Assembly (NCBI RefSeq): GCF_002160015.1
Contig: NZ_NFJT01000005.1
Coordinates: 62,001 to 126,000 of the forward strand
DNA: 64,000 nt
DNA from: Anaerofilum sp. An201
Lineage (GTDB): Bacteria; Bacillota; Clostridia; Oscillospirales; Ruminococcaceae
Direction: 5' to 3'
In this document: positions 33,542 to 42,295 of the stretch, piece by piece
Position numbering within the stretch: the stretch's first letter is position 1
How the letters are laid out: each line of letters starts with the position of its first letter
Notes under the pieces: model-generated
Database searches by the model: none
What the model was told of the DNA's origin: nothing
The model's input: the letters and a program-made list of their open reading frames with translations, nothing else
Translations under genes and position numbers: made by a program

Positions 33542-35570
33542 AGTTCATGGCGGCGCCGTCCTCAAACAGGCGCTGCACCTGGGCGGCCAGCAGCGGCACG
33601 CCGTCCAGGCGGGGGTCGGCCGCCAGCAGGGCGGCGGCCTCCTGCTGGGCCGCGTGCAGCGCGCGGGTGTCGGTCATCAGGTCGGCGATCTTGAGCGCGG
33701 GCAGGCCGTGCTGCCGGCGGCCGAAGAAGTCGCCGGGGCCGCGGTGGTCGAGATCGTAGCGCGCGATGGCGAAGCCGTCGGTGGTGCCGCACAGGAAGTG
33801 CAGCCGCTCCCGCACCGCCTCGCCCGGATGGTCGCTGACCAAAAAACACCAGCTCTCTCCCCCGCCCCGCCCCACGCGGCCGCGCAGCTGGTGCAGGGCG
33901 GACAGGCCGTACCGCTCGGCGTTCTCGATCACCATCACACTGGCGTTGGGCACGTCCACCCCCACCTCGATCACGGTGGTGGAGACGAGGGCGTCCAGCT
34001 TTCCGGCGGCAAATTCCTCCATCACAGCGGCTTTTTCTTTGGGTTTGAGCCGCCCGTGCATCAGCCCCACCCGGCGGGTGGGCAGCAGCGGGCGCACCGT
34101 GTGCTCCAGATAGTCGGCCGCGGCCTGCATCTGGGCGGCGGCGCCCTGGCCCTCCTCGATCAGCGGGCAGACGAAGTAGACCTGCCGCCCCTTTGCGATC
34201 TGGCCGTCCAGAAAGCCGAACATGTCCGCCCGCTTTTTGCCGGTGATGGCGAAGGTCTTGACGGGGGTGCGCCCCGGGGGAAGCTCGTCCAGCACCGAGA
34301 TGTCCAGCTCGCCGTACACCAGCAGCGCCAGCGTGCGGGGGATGGGGGTGGCGCTCATCACCAGCAGGTGGGGGGCTTTTGCCTTGGCGGCCAGCAGCTG
34401 GCGCTGGCGCACGCCGAACCGGTGCTGCTCGTCGGTGACGGCAAGGCCCAGCGCCGCGAACTCCACCCCCGCCGACAGCACTGCGTGGGTGCCCACCACC
34501 AGCCCGGCTTCCCCCGCGGCAATGGCGGCCAGCGTCTCCCGCTTTGCCGCCGCCCGCATGCCGCCGGTGAGCAGCGCCACCCGCACCCCGAACGGGGCCA
34601 GCAGGCGCTGCATCGTCTCGGCGTGCTGGCGCGCCAGGATCTCGGTGGGGGCCATCAGGGCGCTCTGCCATCCGGCGCGGCCGGCCGCGTAGATCGCCGC
34701 CGCCGCCACCAGCGTTTTGCCGCTGCCCACGTCGCCCTGCAAAAGGCGGTTCATGGGGGCGGGGCCTGCGAGGTCCTGCAGGATCTCGGCCGACGCGCGC
34801 CTCTGCGCCCCGGTGGGGGAAAACGGGAGCGAGGCAAAAAACGGCCCGAGATCGACCGGCGGGATGCAGGGGGCGTCCTGCCGGCGTCCGCGGCTGCGCA
34901 GCAGCGACAGGCCCAATTGCAGGGTGAGCAGCTCCTCGAAGATCAGCCGCCGCCGTCCGGCCTGCACCTCGCGCATATCCTGCGGACGGTGCACCATCCG
35001 CAGGGCGGACGCCTTGTCGGGCAGGCGGTATTTCCGGCGCATCTCTTCGGGCAGCGGGTCGGGGATGGCGTCCAGCCCCTCCAGCGCCGCCGCCACACAG
35101 CGGGCGATATAGGGGGTCTGGATGCCCTCGGTCTGGGGGTAGACGGGGGTCATCGGCGCGCCGCCCACCGCCGGCTGCACCGCCGGGGCGATCATCTGCC
35201 GCTTGCCCATGCCGCCGCCCACCCGGCCGTAGAACAGATACTCTTTGCCGATCTCCAGCTTTTCGGCGGTGTAGGGGTTGTTGAACCAGGTGAGTTCCAG
35301 CATGGCGGTCTCGTCGCCGGCCAGCACTTTGGTCAGCTTACGGCCGCCGCTGACCCTTCGCTCCGGCTGTTTGGAATAGACCTCCGCCCGCACCACACAG
35401 CTGCCCTCCCACGGCGCCGACGCCACCGGCCAGGGGCGCGAATAGTCCACATAGTCGCGCGGGTAGAGCTGCAGCAGCTGCCCGACGGTGGACACGCCCA
35501 GCTTTTCAAATTTTTCGGCGCGCTTCTCCCCCACGCCCTTCAGATAGCGGATCGAATCGTCCCACTGCAT
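33540..35570 (-). CDS. recG: ATP-dependent DNA helicase RecG
   Basis: 676 residues from the ATG at 35570 (MQWDDSIRYL), behind AAGGGGGG; an upstream in-frame ATG lacks support. The N-terminal wedge/OB domain occupies about 1-180, then LLQGDVGSGKTLVAAAAIY (Walker A), VTDEQHRFGVRQR (DExH-like motif II), MSATPIPRTLAL (motif III) and LHQLRGRVGRGG (motif VI) with the C-terminal TRG region. RecG remodels stalled forks and branch-migrates Holliday junctions. It is last in a transcript with asp23 and fakA, separated from fakA by a hairpin. Confidence 0.96.
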   Translation of the reverse strand: MQWDDSIRYLKGVGEKRAEKFEKLGVSTVGQLLQLYPRDYVDYSRPWPVASAPWEGSCVVRAEVYSKQPERRVSGGRKLTKVLAGDETAMLELTWFNNPYTAEKLEIGKEYLFYGRVGGGMGKRQMIAPAVQPAVGGAPMTPVYPQTEGIQTPYIARCVAAALEGLDAIPDPLPEEMRRKYRLPDKASALRMVHRPQDMREVQAGRRRLIFEELLTLQLGLSLLRSRGRRQDAPCIPPVDLGPFFASLPFSPTGAQRRASAEILQDLAGPAPMNRLLQGDVGSGKTLVAAAAIYAAGRAGWQSALMAPTEILARQHAETMQRLLAPFGVRVALLTGGMRAAAKRETLAAIAAGEAGLVVGTHAVLSAGVEFAALGLAVTDEQHRFGVRQRQLLAAKAKAPHLLVMSATPIPRTLALLVYGELDISVLDELPPGRTPVKTFAITGKKRADMFGFLDGQIAKGRQVYFVCPLIEEGQGAAAQMQAAADYLEHTVRPLLPTRRVGLMHGRLKPKEKAAVMEEFAAGKLDALVSTTVIEVGVDVPNASVMVIENAERYGLSALHQLRGRVGRGGGESWCFLVSDHPGEAVRERLHFLCGTTDGFAIARYDLDHRGPGDFFGRRQHGLPALKIADLMTDTRALHAAQQEAAALLAADPRLDGVPLLAAQVQRLFEDGAAMN

Positions 35571-35595
35571 TGCCTGCCCCCCTTTTCGACGGATG

Positions 35596-35630
35596 AAAAG
35601 GCCGCCCACGGCCATCGGCCGCGGGCGGCC
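35596..35630 (-). terminator. Hairpin between fakA and recG
   Basis: GGCCGCCCACGGCC (35600-35613) pairs with GGCCGCGGGCGGCC (35617-35630) with one mismatch; leftward CTTTTC follows. It may attenuate recG expression. Confidence 0.65.
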
Positions 35631-35657
35631 CCGCTCTTTTTTCTGCTGCGGCGGAAC

Positions 35658-37346
35658 TTATTCCACGCTGATGATATAATAGTAGACCGGCTGGCCGCCG
35701 TTCAGGCAGCTCACCTCGATGCCCGAGGGGATCTTGGCCTGCACCATCTCGGCGGTGCGCTGGGCGTCCTCCTCGTTCACATCGCAGCCCGAGATGATGG
35801 TGACGAAGCTGGTGTCCTTCTTGCACATGCTGCGGGCCAGGCGGTAGGTGGTCTTGGTGATGTCGGTGCCGGTGGCCACCAGCTTGCCGTTCTCCAGCGC
35901 CAGGATCTCGCCCTGCTTGATCTTGCGGCCGTCGAAGTCGCTGTTGCGGGCGGCAAAGGTGATCAGGCCGGTGCTCACGCGCTCGGCGGCCTGCATCATG
36001 TTGATGGTGTTGGTGTCGACGGTGGCGTCGGGATCGAAGTTCAGCATGGCGGTGATGCCCTGCGGGATGGTGCGGGTGGGCAGCACGACGATGCGGCGGT
36101 CGGCGATCTTCTGGGCCATCTCGGCGGCCATGATGATGTTCTTGTTGTTGGGCAGCACGAACACCGTCTGGGCCGGCACGCTCTGCACCGCGCTGACGAT
36201 GTCCTCGGTGGCAGGGTTCATGGTCTGCCCGCCGCTGACCACCGCGTCGGCGCCCAGGTCGCGGAAGATGTCCTTCAGGCCCTCGCCGGCGGCCACGGCC
36301 ACAAAGCCGAAGGCGCGCTCGGGATCGACGGCGGCATAGGGGAACTCGCCCGCGGGGGCGCTCTCGGCCTCAGCCTGCTTTTTCAGGCCCTTGCCCTGCT
36401 TCTGGCGGGCCAGGAACTGCTCGTGCATGTTCTCGATCTTGAAGCTGGTGAGATAGCCGTACTGCAGCGCATGGCTGATGATCTGGCCGGGGTCGGCGGT
36501 GTGGACGTGGCAGTTGATGACCTCGTCGTCCTCGATCACCACCACGCTGTCGCCGTTGGATTCCAGGAAGGCGCGCAGCTTCTCGGTGCTGGCGTTCTCG
36601 TTTTTATTCACGAGGAACTGAGTGCAGTAGCCGTTCTTGATGTCCTCCACCTTCATCAGGTCGTCGCTGTAGACGCCCTTGCCGGCGGCTTCGCTGGACA
36701 GCTTGGTCCGGGAGGCGGCGGCCTCCTCGCTGTGCACCATCACGCCCTCTTTGAACACCTTGCCCATGCCCTCGAAGATCACCAGCAGGCCCTGGCCGCC
36801 GGCGTCCACCACGCCGGCCTTTTTCAGCACCGGCAGCTGGTTGGGGGTGTTGTCCAGCGCGCGCTGGGAGCTGGCCAGCACCAGGTCCCACAGCTCCACC
36901 ACGTCGGCGATGCCGCTGCGGGCGGCGTCCTCGCTGGCCACGCGGGCCACCGTCAGCATGGTGCCCTCGGTGGGCTTCATGACAGCCTTGTAGGCAGCCT
37001 GCACGCCCTTTTCCAGCGCGGCCACGAGGTCGGCGGCGTCGGCCTCTTTTTTGCCGGCCAGCGCCTTGGAGAAGCCGCGGAACAGAAGGCTCGTGATGAC
37101 GCCCGAATTCCCGCGCGCGCCGCGCAGCATGGCGGAGGCGGCACAGTGGGCGGCATCCCCCACCGACACGTCGTCGGGCAGGGCGTTCAGCTCGGCCACC
37201 GCCGCGCCGATGGTCATGCTCATGTTGGTGCCGGTGTCGCCGTCGGGGACCGGGAACACGTTCAGCTCGTCCACACGGGCACGCTGGTTTGCGATGTTGT
37301 TGGCGCCGGAAATGATTGCGTCGCGCAGAGTTTTACCATTGATCAT
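35658..37346 (-). CDS. fakA: FakA-like fatty acid kinase (Dak2 domain protein, YloV)
   Basis: 562 residues. Residues 1-200 form the Dak2 nucleotide-binding domain, with NVFPVPDGDTGTNMSMT (Mg-ATP binding Asp residues) and RGARGNSGVI. The middle domain (about 215-300) has a HVHTADPG motif. The C-terminal EDD/DegV-like part includes VLPNNKNIIMAAEMA and LPTRTIPQGITAML. FakA phosphorylates fatty acids held by FakB (DegV) proteins for phospholipid synthesis; no fakB is in the window. It lies between the Asp23 and recG genes, the standard Firmicute order. Confidence 0.92.
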   Translation of the reverse strand: MINGKTLRDAIISGANNIANQRARVDELNVFPVPDGDTGTNMSMTIGAAVAELNALPDDVSVGDAAHCAASAMLRGARGNSGVITSLLFRGFSKALAGKKEADAADLVAALEKGVQAAYKAVMKPTEGTMLTVARVASEDAARSGIADVVELWDLVLASSQRALDNTPNQLPVLKKAGVVDAGGQGLLVIFEGMGKVFKEGVMVHSEEAAASRTKLSSEAAGKGVYSDDLMKVEDIKNGYCTQFLVNKNENASTEKLRAFLESNGDSVVVIEDDEVINCHVHTADPGQIISHALQYGYLTSFKIENMHEQFLARQKQGKGLKKQAEAESAPAGEFPYAAVDPERAFGFVAVAAGEGLKDIFRDLGADAVVSGGQTMNPATEDIVSAVQSVPAQTVFVLPNNKNIIMAAEMAQKIADRRIVVLPTRTIPQGITAMLNFDPDATVDTNTINMMQAAERVSTGLITFAARNSDFDGRKIKQGEILALENGKLVATGTDITKTTYRLARSMCKKDTSFVTIISGCDVNEEDAQRTAEMVQAKIPSGIEVSCLNGGQPVYYYIISVE

Positions 37347-37403
37347 CAGTCGTTCACCTCAAGATTATAGTCATGGAAATGCGGCCGGACGGATACCGGC
37401 GTG

Positions 37404-37754
37404 TTATTCGGTCAGGATGTCGTCCACGGCCACATCGATCCGGGCCACCGACAGGCCGGTGGCGTTTTCCACCACATACTTGACCTTGTGGGTGATGCTC
37501 TTGACGATAGCCGCAATGTTCAGGCCATAGGCCACCTTGATGTGCAGCGAGATCACCAGCCGGCCGTCCTGGGTGGTGACGCGCACGCCCTTTTCGGGGC
37601 AGGCGCCCAGCACCTTGCTCCGGATGCTCTCGGCGGCGCTGCTGGGGGCCATGGCGGCCACACCATAGCAGCTCTGGGCTGCGGCATTCACAAGGCAGGC
37701 AAAGTAATCGTTGGTCATGCTGACGGTTCCGTAGGGATTGTGAAACTTAATCAA
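37404..37754 (-). CDS. Asp23/Gls24 family envelope stress protein
   Basis: 116 residues starting with TTG at 37754, preceded by AAGGAGAGG. GTVSMTNDYFACLVNAAAQSCYGVAAM and LVISLHIKVAYGLNIAAI match PF03780. Members associate with the membrane and with alkaline or cell-wall stress in staphylococci. Gene order Asp23-fakA-recG is widely conserved in Firmicutes and supports the assignment. Translation is probably linked to the upstream lipoprotein gene (36-bp gap). Confidence 0.92.
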   Translation of the reverse strand: MIKFHNPYGTVSMTNDYFACLVNAAAQSCYGVAAMAPSSAAESIRSKVLGACPEKGVRVTTQDGRLVISLHIKVAYGLNIAAIVKSITHKVKYVVENATGLSVARIDVAVDDILTE

Positions 37755-37790
37755 ATCGATCCTCTCCTTACAGTTTGATACCGCGGCCGG

Positions 37791-39344
37791 TCAGGCCGGC
37801 GGGGCGCTGGACGCTGCGGCCTCGCCGGTGACGGGCGGCCGCAGTGAATAAAAGACGTTGCTGATGCTGGGAGTGACACAGGTGATCTGTTTGGAGGTGA
37901 CCAGCGTGCCGTTTCGCCAGCACAGGGGGATCCAGGGCAGCAAACCCGCAAAGGTTTCCTCGAAGGCGCCCGCATTGTCTGTGCTCTGGCACAGCGCAGC
38001 GTAGGCGGCGGCGAGGGATTCGTCCTGCGCGATGCCTCCGCTGACCTGCCCGCCCTCCAAAAAGGGGCTCAGATCCATATTATTATACAACTTTACCTCG
38101 CCGATGTACAGGTCGAAATCACCGCTGTTTACTTTTTGGACATATTCGCCCGCAAAATCGGCGGTTTCCTCCACCGTCACGGCAAACCCGGCCTCGGCCA
38201 GCTGGTCGGCCAGCTGGGTGGCGGCGCTGCGCTTGAGCGGGCTGCCCGCATACACCAGCAGCCGCAGCGACAGCCGCGCGCCGTTTGCGTCCCGCCAGAT
38301 GCCGTCGGAGGCGCTGAGGGTGTATCCCGCCTGCTCCATCAGCGCCCTTGCGCCGGCCAGGTCCCCTTCGATCGACAGGGTCTGGTTCTCCACCGCGCAG
38401 GGGTACAGCGGGTTCAGCGCGCCGCGCGCCGGGGTGGCCCCGCCCACGAAAGCGCGCTGGCAGAGGGTCTGGCGGTCGATGGCGGCGCTGATGGCCTGGC
38501 GCACCGCCGGCATCTGCAGCGCGCCGGTGCGCTGGGAGTTCACCCCTAAAAATACCAGATGGTTCATGGGGAATGTGGTCGAACGGCTGGTGACGGCCGA
38601 ACCTCCCACCGTTTCCTCCCGGGTGTAGGAGTAGAGGTCGATGCTGCCCACCGACAGGCTGCTGACCAGATCGTCGTGCCCGCTGACGTCCACCAGCCGG
38701 ATGGTGGTGGGAGCGCCCTGCTCCCAGAACAGCGAGGAGGCGTTCTTCACCAGCGTGTCGGCGCCGCCGTATGTATAGCGCCCCGAGGCGGTGGGCTGGG
38801 CCGCGCCGGTCTCGGCGGCCTTCATGATGGGCAGGGTGCACATCCAGCTGAACAGGCTGTCGGGGCGGGAGAGGGTGACGGTGACCGTTCCGTCGCCGGC
38901 CTGCACGTCGGTGACATGGGCAAGGCCGCCGCCGTACATCTCGCTGGCGCGGGCGGCGTTGATGCTGGCCGCCACGTCGGCCGCGGTGAGGGGGGTGCCG
39001 TCGGCAAAGACGGCGTCCTGCCGCAGATGGATGACGGCGGTGGCGCCCTCCACCGTGATCTCGCTGGCCAGGTGCATCTCCAGCTGCATCAGCGGGGTGA
39101 TCTCCACCAGCTTTTCAAAGACAAGACCGCTGTTCTGCAGCACCTGGTTGTCGTTGGCGATGTAGGAGTTGAACCCCAGCGCCTTGTTGTGCCCCACCGA
39201 CAGGGTGTCCACCGCGGCGGCGCTGGTGGGGGCGGGGGACGGCGGGGGCGTGGGCGCGGCGCTCTGGGACGGCGCGGAGGACGGCGCGGCACAGCCGGCC
39301 AGCAGCGCGGCGCACAGCACCGCGCACAGGATCGTTTTTTTCAA
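37791..39344 (-). CDS. ABC transporter substrate-binding lipoprotein (peptide/nickel family 5)
   Basis: 517 residues, TTG start at 39344 behind AAGGAGGG. The signal KTILCAVLCAALLAGCAA has lipobox LAGC, followed by a Ser/Pro/Ala-rich linker to about residue 45. The rest fits SBP_bac_5: LRQDAVFADGTPLTAADVAASI (HLRxDVKFHDGTPLTAxDV-type signature) and VRQAISAAIDRQTLCQRAFVG. It would capture peptides or similar ligands for an Opp-type importer, but no permease or ATPase genes lie beside it, so it is an orphan binding protein sharing a transcript with a YmdB-like gene. Confidence 0.9.
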   Translation of the reverse strand: MKKTILCAVLCAALLAGCAAPSSAPSQSAAPTPPPSPAPTSAAAVDTLSVGHNKALGFNSYIANDNQVLQNSGLVFEKLVEITPLMQLEMHLASEITVEGATAVIHLRQDAVFADGTPLTAADVAASINAARASEMYGGGLAHVTDVQAGDGTVTVTLSRPDSLFSWMCTLPIMKAAETGAAQPTASGRYTYGGADTLVKNASSLFWEQGAPTTIRLVDVSGHDDLVSSLSVGSIDLYSYTREETVGGSAVTSRSTTFPMNHLVFLGVNSQRTGALQMPAVRQAISAAIDRQTLCQRAFVGGATPARGALNPLYPCAVENQTLSIEGDLAGARALMEQAGYTLSASDGIWRDANGARLSLRLLVYAGSPLKRSAATQLADQLAEAGFAVTVEETADFAGEYVQKVNSGDFDLYIGEVKLYNNMDLSPFLEGGQVSGGIAQDESLAAAYAALCQSTDNAGAFEETFAGLLPWIPLCWRNGTLVTSKQITCVTPSISNVFYSLRPPVTGEAAASSAPPA

Positions 39345-39357
39345 GGGCGTTCCCTCC

Positions 39358-40122
39358 TTACGGGAGCAGGATCTGGCGCACGGCGGTGCAGCGGCCGTCG
39401 GCGTCGTTCAGGGTGAAGAGCACGGCGTTGAGGCCGCAGGCTCCCTCCGCCACCGAAAAGCGCACCGGCGTGTGGCAGCGCTGTTTCTCGATGGCCTGCG
39501 CGGGCACCACGCCGATCACGCTCTGGAGCGGGCCGCACATGCCCACGTCGGTGATGTAGCCGGTGCCGCCCGGCAGCACCTGCCCGTCGGCGGTGGGGAC
39601 GTGGGTGTGGGTGCCGAAGACCGCCGAGGCCCGGCCGTCCACATAGCAGGCGAAGGCGCGCTTTTCGGCGGTGGATTCGGCGTGCAGGTCCACCACGCAG
39701 AACCGGCAGCTGCTGTCGTACAGCTCGTCGAACCGGACAAAGGGGTTGTCCAGCGGCTCCATGAAGGCCACGCCCGACAGGTTGATCACCTGCATCCGCG
39801 CGCGGCCCAGGTCCACCACGCAGCTGCCCATGCGGGCGCTGGTGTAGGGGAAGTTGGCCGGGCACAGAAGCATCTCGGTCTCCTCAAAGGTATCGGGCCT
39901 GGTGCGGAAAAAGCAGTGGTTGCCGGTGGTGACCACATCGGCGCCGGCGTCGAACAGGGCGGCGGCCCCGCTGCGGGTGATGCCCCGGCCGCAGACGTCG
40001 GAATTTTCGCCGTTGACGATGCAGACGTCCGCCTTATATTCCCGGCGCAGCGCCGGCAGGCGGCTGCACACTTCGTCCAGGCCGCTCAAGCCCACCACAT
40101 CGCCCACGCACAATACATTCAT
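39358..40122 (-). CDS. YmdB-like metallophosphoesterase (TIGR00282 family)
   Basis: 254 residues from the ATG at 40122, 8 nt after AGGAGG. MNVLCVGDVVGLSG (first metal Asp), VNGENSDVCGRG (Glu and Asn), VVTTGNHCF and VFGTHTHVPTADG give the ligand set of the family. Bacillus subtilis YmdB is a cyclic-nucleotide phosphodiesterase affecting biofilm and motility gene expression. The lipoprotein gene begins 13 bp after its stop. Function here is inferred by family only. Confidence 0.92.
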   Translation of the reverse strand: MNVLCVGDVVGLSGLDEVCSRLPALRREYKADVCIVNGENSDVCGRGITRSGAAALFDAGADVVTTGNHCFFRTRPDTFEETEMLLCPANFPYTSARMGSCVVDLGRARMQVINLSGVAFMEPLDNPFVRFDELYDSSCRFCVVDLHAESTAEKRAFACYVDGRASAVFGTHTHVPTADGQVLPGGTGYITDVGMCGPLQSVIGVVPAQAIEKQRCHTPVRFSVAEGACGLNAVLFTLNDADGRCTAVRQILLP

Positions 40123-40281
40123 GCTGGTTTCCTCCTGTTTTCTGCCCGGCGGCAGATAATCATGGTTTAGTATACCACATTTTTCAGAAAAACGGAACCA
40201 TCCGCGCAGCCGTTGCATATACTGGCATGGCAGCCCCGGTGTTTGCCGGGAATGCCGAACAATGCAAAAGGAGATGGACAA

Positions 40282-41058
40282 ATGGCACAGATCACATTGC
40301 CTCCCTACGGAGGCGTTGTCTTGATGAACGGCTCGTCCGGCGTGGACGTGGGCATGGTGCAGACCACCCTGACCGCGCTGGGCTACCCGGCCACGGTGGA
40401 CGGCAACTACGGCAGCGGCACCACCCGCGCGGTGCGCGCCTTCCAGACCAACCGCGGCCTGACGGTGGACGGGTCGGTGGGCAAAGTCACCTGGGATTCT
40501 CTGATGCAGGGGTATGCGGCGCGCTTCCCGGCGCTGCCGGTGGCTTATCCGGGCCTGGTGATCCGGCAGGGCGCGCGCGGCGGATGCGTGCAGTACGTAC
40601 AGAGCGAGAACAACCTGCTGCGCGCGGTGTACACCGCGCAGACCCAGCTCTCGGTGGACGGCAACTACGGCAGCGGCAGCGCCGGCGCGATGAGGCTGTT
40701 CCAGCGGCAGTTCGGGCTGTCGATAGACGGCCAGGTGGGGCGCAACACCTGGGAACAGCTGGTGCGCGCCCGTCTGGCGCAGGCAGACGGGCAGCCGCTC
40801 CCGGTGCGCCCGGCCAATCCCGGCCTGCTGCAGAAGGGCTCCAGCGGCGATGCGGTGCGCTGCGCGCAGAGCTACCTGGCCGAGGTGAAAAAAGCCGGCG
40901 GATACGCCTGGCCCGCCCCCGCGGTGGACGGCCAGTTCGGCAACATCACCCAGCAGGCCGTGATCGGGTACCAGGAGTCGGTGGGATTGGACCCGGACGG
41001 CCTCATCGGTTCCGCCACCTGGGCTTTCCTGGTTCGCTCCTTCAACGCCACCCTGTAA
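40282..41058 (+). CDS. Protein of three peptidoglycan-binding (PG_binding_1) domains
   Basis: 258 residues from the ATG at 40282, 8 nt after AAGGAGA. It consists of three PG_binding_1 repeats: about 20-80 (VDVGMVQTTLTALGY, VDGNYGSGTTRAVRAFQ), 98-165 (VDGNYGSGSAGAMRLFQRQFG) and 182-258 (VDGQFGNITQQAVIGYQESVG). No catalytic domain and no signal peptide are present, unusual for a wall-binding protein; it may leave by another route or act on spore or intracellular wall precursors. It is a single gene. Confidence 0.88.
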   Translation: MAQITLPPYGGVVLMNGSSGVDVGMVQTTLTALGYPATVDGNYGSGTTRAVRAFQTNRGLTVDGSVGKVTWDSLMQGYAARFPALPVAYPGLVIRQGARGGCVQYVQSENNLLRAVYTAQTQLSVDGNYGSGSAGAMRLFQRQFGLSIDGQVGRNTWEQLVRARLAQADGQPLPVRPANPGLLQKGSSGDAVRCAQSYLAEVKKAGGYAWPAPAVDGQFGNITQQAVIGYQESVGLDPDGLIGSATWAFLVRSFNATL

Positions 41059-41120
41059 AATCGCACGAAATCCCTGCTTTCCTGTTCAAAAAAGCCGCCT
41101 GATTCACGATTTTCCGCAAA

Positions 41121-41164
41121 CTTTGGCCGGGGCCTTGCATTGGTCCCGGCCAAAGCTATACAAT
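41121..41164 (+). promoter_or_regulatory. Promoter of the LrgA/LrgB genes with overlapping palindrome
   Basis: TTGCAT (41135-41140), 18-bp spacer, TACAAT (41159-41164). An 11-bp perfect inverted repeat CTTTGGCCGGG (41121-41131) / CCCGGCCAAAG (41145-41155) spans the -35 box, so it is more likely an operator than a terminator (no T-run). Confidence 0.6.
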
Positions 41165-41221
41165 GGGATACGGTTTTTTATCCCCGCAACCCGGGGTGTT
41201 TTGCGGAAAGAAGGCGGTTTC

Positions 41222-41584
41222 ATGAAAATCCTCACACAGCTTGCGCTGATCTTTGGGCTGTGCCTGGCCGGCGAGGCGATCGCGGCGGTGCTGCCCATCC
41301 CCTTCCCCGGCAGCGTGCTGGCGATGCTGCTGCTGTTGGGGCTGCTTTTGTGCGGCGCGCTGAAGGAGCGGCAGGTGAACGACGCGGGCGGCTGGCTTTT
41401 GGACAACATGGCGTTCTTTTTCCTGCCTCCCAGCGTGGCGCTGCTGGAGCAGTACCAGCTGCTGGCTGGAAAGCTGTGGCAGTTCCTTGCGGTGTGCGTG
41501 CTGAGCACGCTGGCCACCTTTTTCGCCGCCTTCGCCGCGGTGAGCCTGACCATGAAGCTGATGCAGAGGAGGGCGGGAAAATGA
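41222..41584 (+). CDS. CidA/LrgA holin-like membrane protein
   Basis: 120 residues from the ATG at 41222, behind GAAGGCGG. Four hydrophobic segments; the N-terminal LCLAGEAIAAVLPIPFPGSVLAMLLLL is the LrgA/CidA hallmark (PxPFPGSVxGM-like) and DNMAFFFLPPSVALLEQY is the second conserved region. These proteins form holin-like pores thought to control murein hydrolase export, programmed lysis or pyruvate transport. The gene overlaps lrgB by 4 bp (ATGA). Confidence 0.92.
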   Translation: MKILTQLALIFGLCLAGEAIAAVLPIPFPGSVLAMLLLLGLLLCGALKERQVNDAGGWLLDNMAFFFLPPSVALLEQYQLLAGKLWQFLAVCVLSTLATFFAAFAAVSLTMKLMQRRAGK

Positions 41585-42261
41585 TCGACGCCGTGCTGCA
41601 AAGCCCGCTGTTCGGCATCGTTCTGAGCGTGGGCGCCTACCGGCTGGGCCACAAGATCCAGCACAAGACCCGCCTGGCGGTGCTGAACCCGCTTTTGCTG
41701 GCCATCGCCTTTGTGATCGCGGTGCTGGCCGCCTTCGACATCCCGCTGGAGGTGTACGACCAGGGCGGCGGCATGATCTCCGCATTCCTGGCTCCCGCCA
41801 CCTGCGTGCTGGGGCTGTCGGTGTACCGCCAGTTCCGCACACTGCGCAAACACCTGCTGCCGGTGGCGGTGGGGTGCGCGGTGGGCAGCGCGGTGTCGGT
41901 GGGCAGCGTGTTCGGGCTGTGCCGCCTGTTCGGGCTGGACGAGGCGATGACCGCTTCGCTTTTGCCCAAATCGGTCACCACACCCATCGCGCTGGGCATC
42001 TCCGGTCAGCTGGGTGGACACATCCCGGTGACGGTGGCGGCGGTGATGCTCACCGGCATCCTGGGCGCCGTGCTGTGCCCCGTGCTGCTGCGACTGGCGC
42101 CGAAGGCGCATCCGGTGGCGGCGGGGGTGTCGATCGGCGCGTGCAGCCATGCGCTGGGCACCACCCGCGCCTTGCAGCTGGGCGAGGTGCAGGGCGCGAT
42201 GAGCGGCATCGCCATCGGTGTGTGCGGGCTGTTCACCGTGCTGCTGGCGGTGCTGTTCTGA
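41581..42261 (+). CDS. lrgB: LrgB-family protein (CidB/YohK)
   Basis: 226 residues with about six membrane helices. NPLLLAIAFVIAVLAAFDI, GGGMISAFLAPATCVLGLSVY, LPKSVTTPIALGISGQLGGH and IGACSHALGTTRAL are the conserved LrgB stretches. It works with the overlapping LrgA/CidA-like protein at the cell membrane. In staphylococci and streptococci the pair is controlled by LytSR and pyruvate/acetate; no LytSR genes are seen here. Confidence 0.94.
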   Translation: MIDAVLQSPLFGIVLSVGAYRLGHKIQHKTRLAVLNPLLLAIAFVIAVLAAFDIPLEVYDQGGGMISAFLAPATCVLGLSVYRQFRTLRKHLLPVAVGCAVGSAVSVGSVFGLCRLFGLDEAMTASLLPKSVTTPIALGISGQLGGHIPVTVAAVMLTGILGAVLCPVLLRLAPKAHPVAAGVSIGACSHALGTTRALQLGEVQGAMSGIAIGVCGLFTVLLAVLF

Positions 42262-42295
42262 TCTTTCAACAAGTTGCGCAAGGAAGGTGGAACAA

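Noticed and set aside
33372-37370. 1332-codon plus-strand frame across recG and fakA
   Set aside because: Shadow of two genuine genes: no domain, no ribosome site and skewed His/Gln/Val composition.
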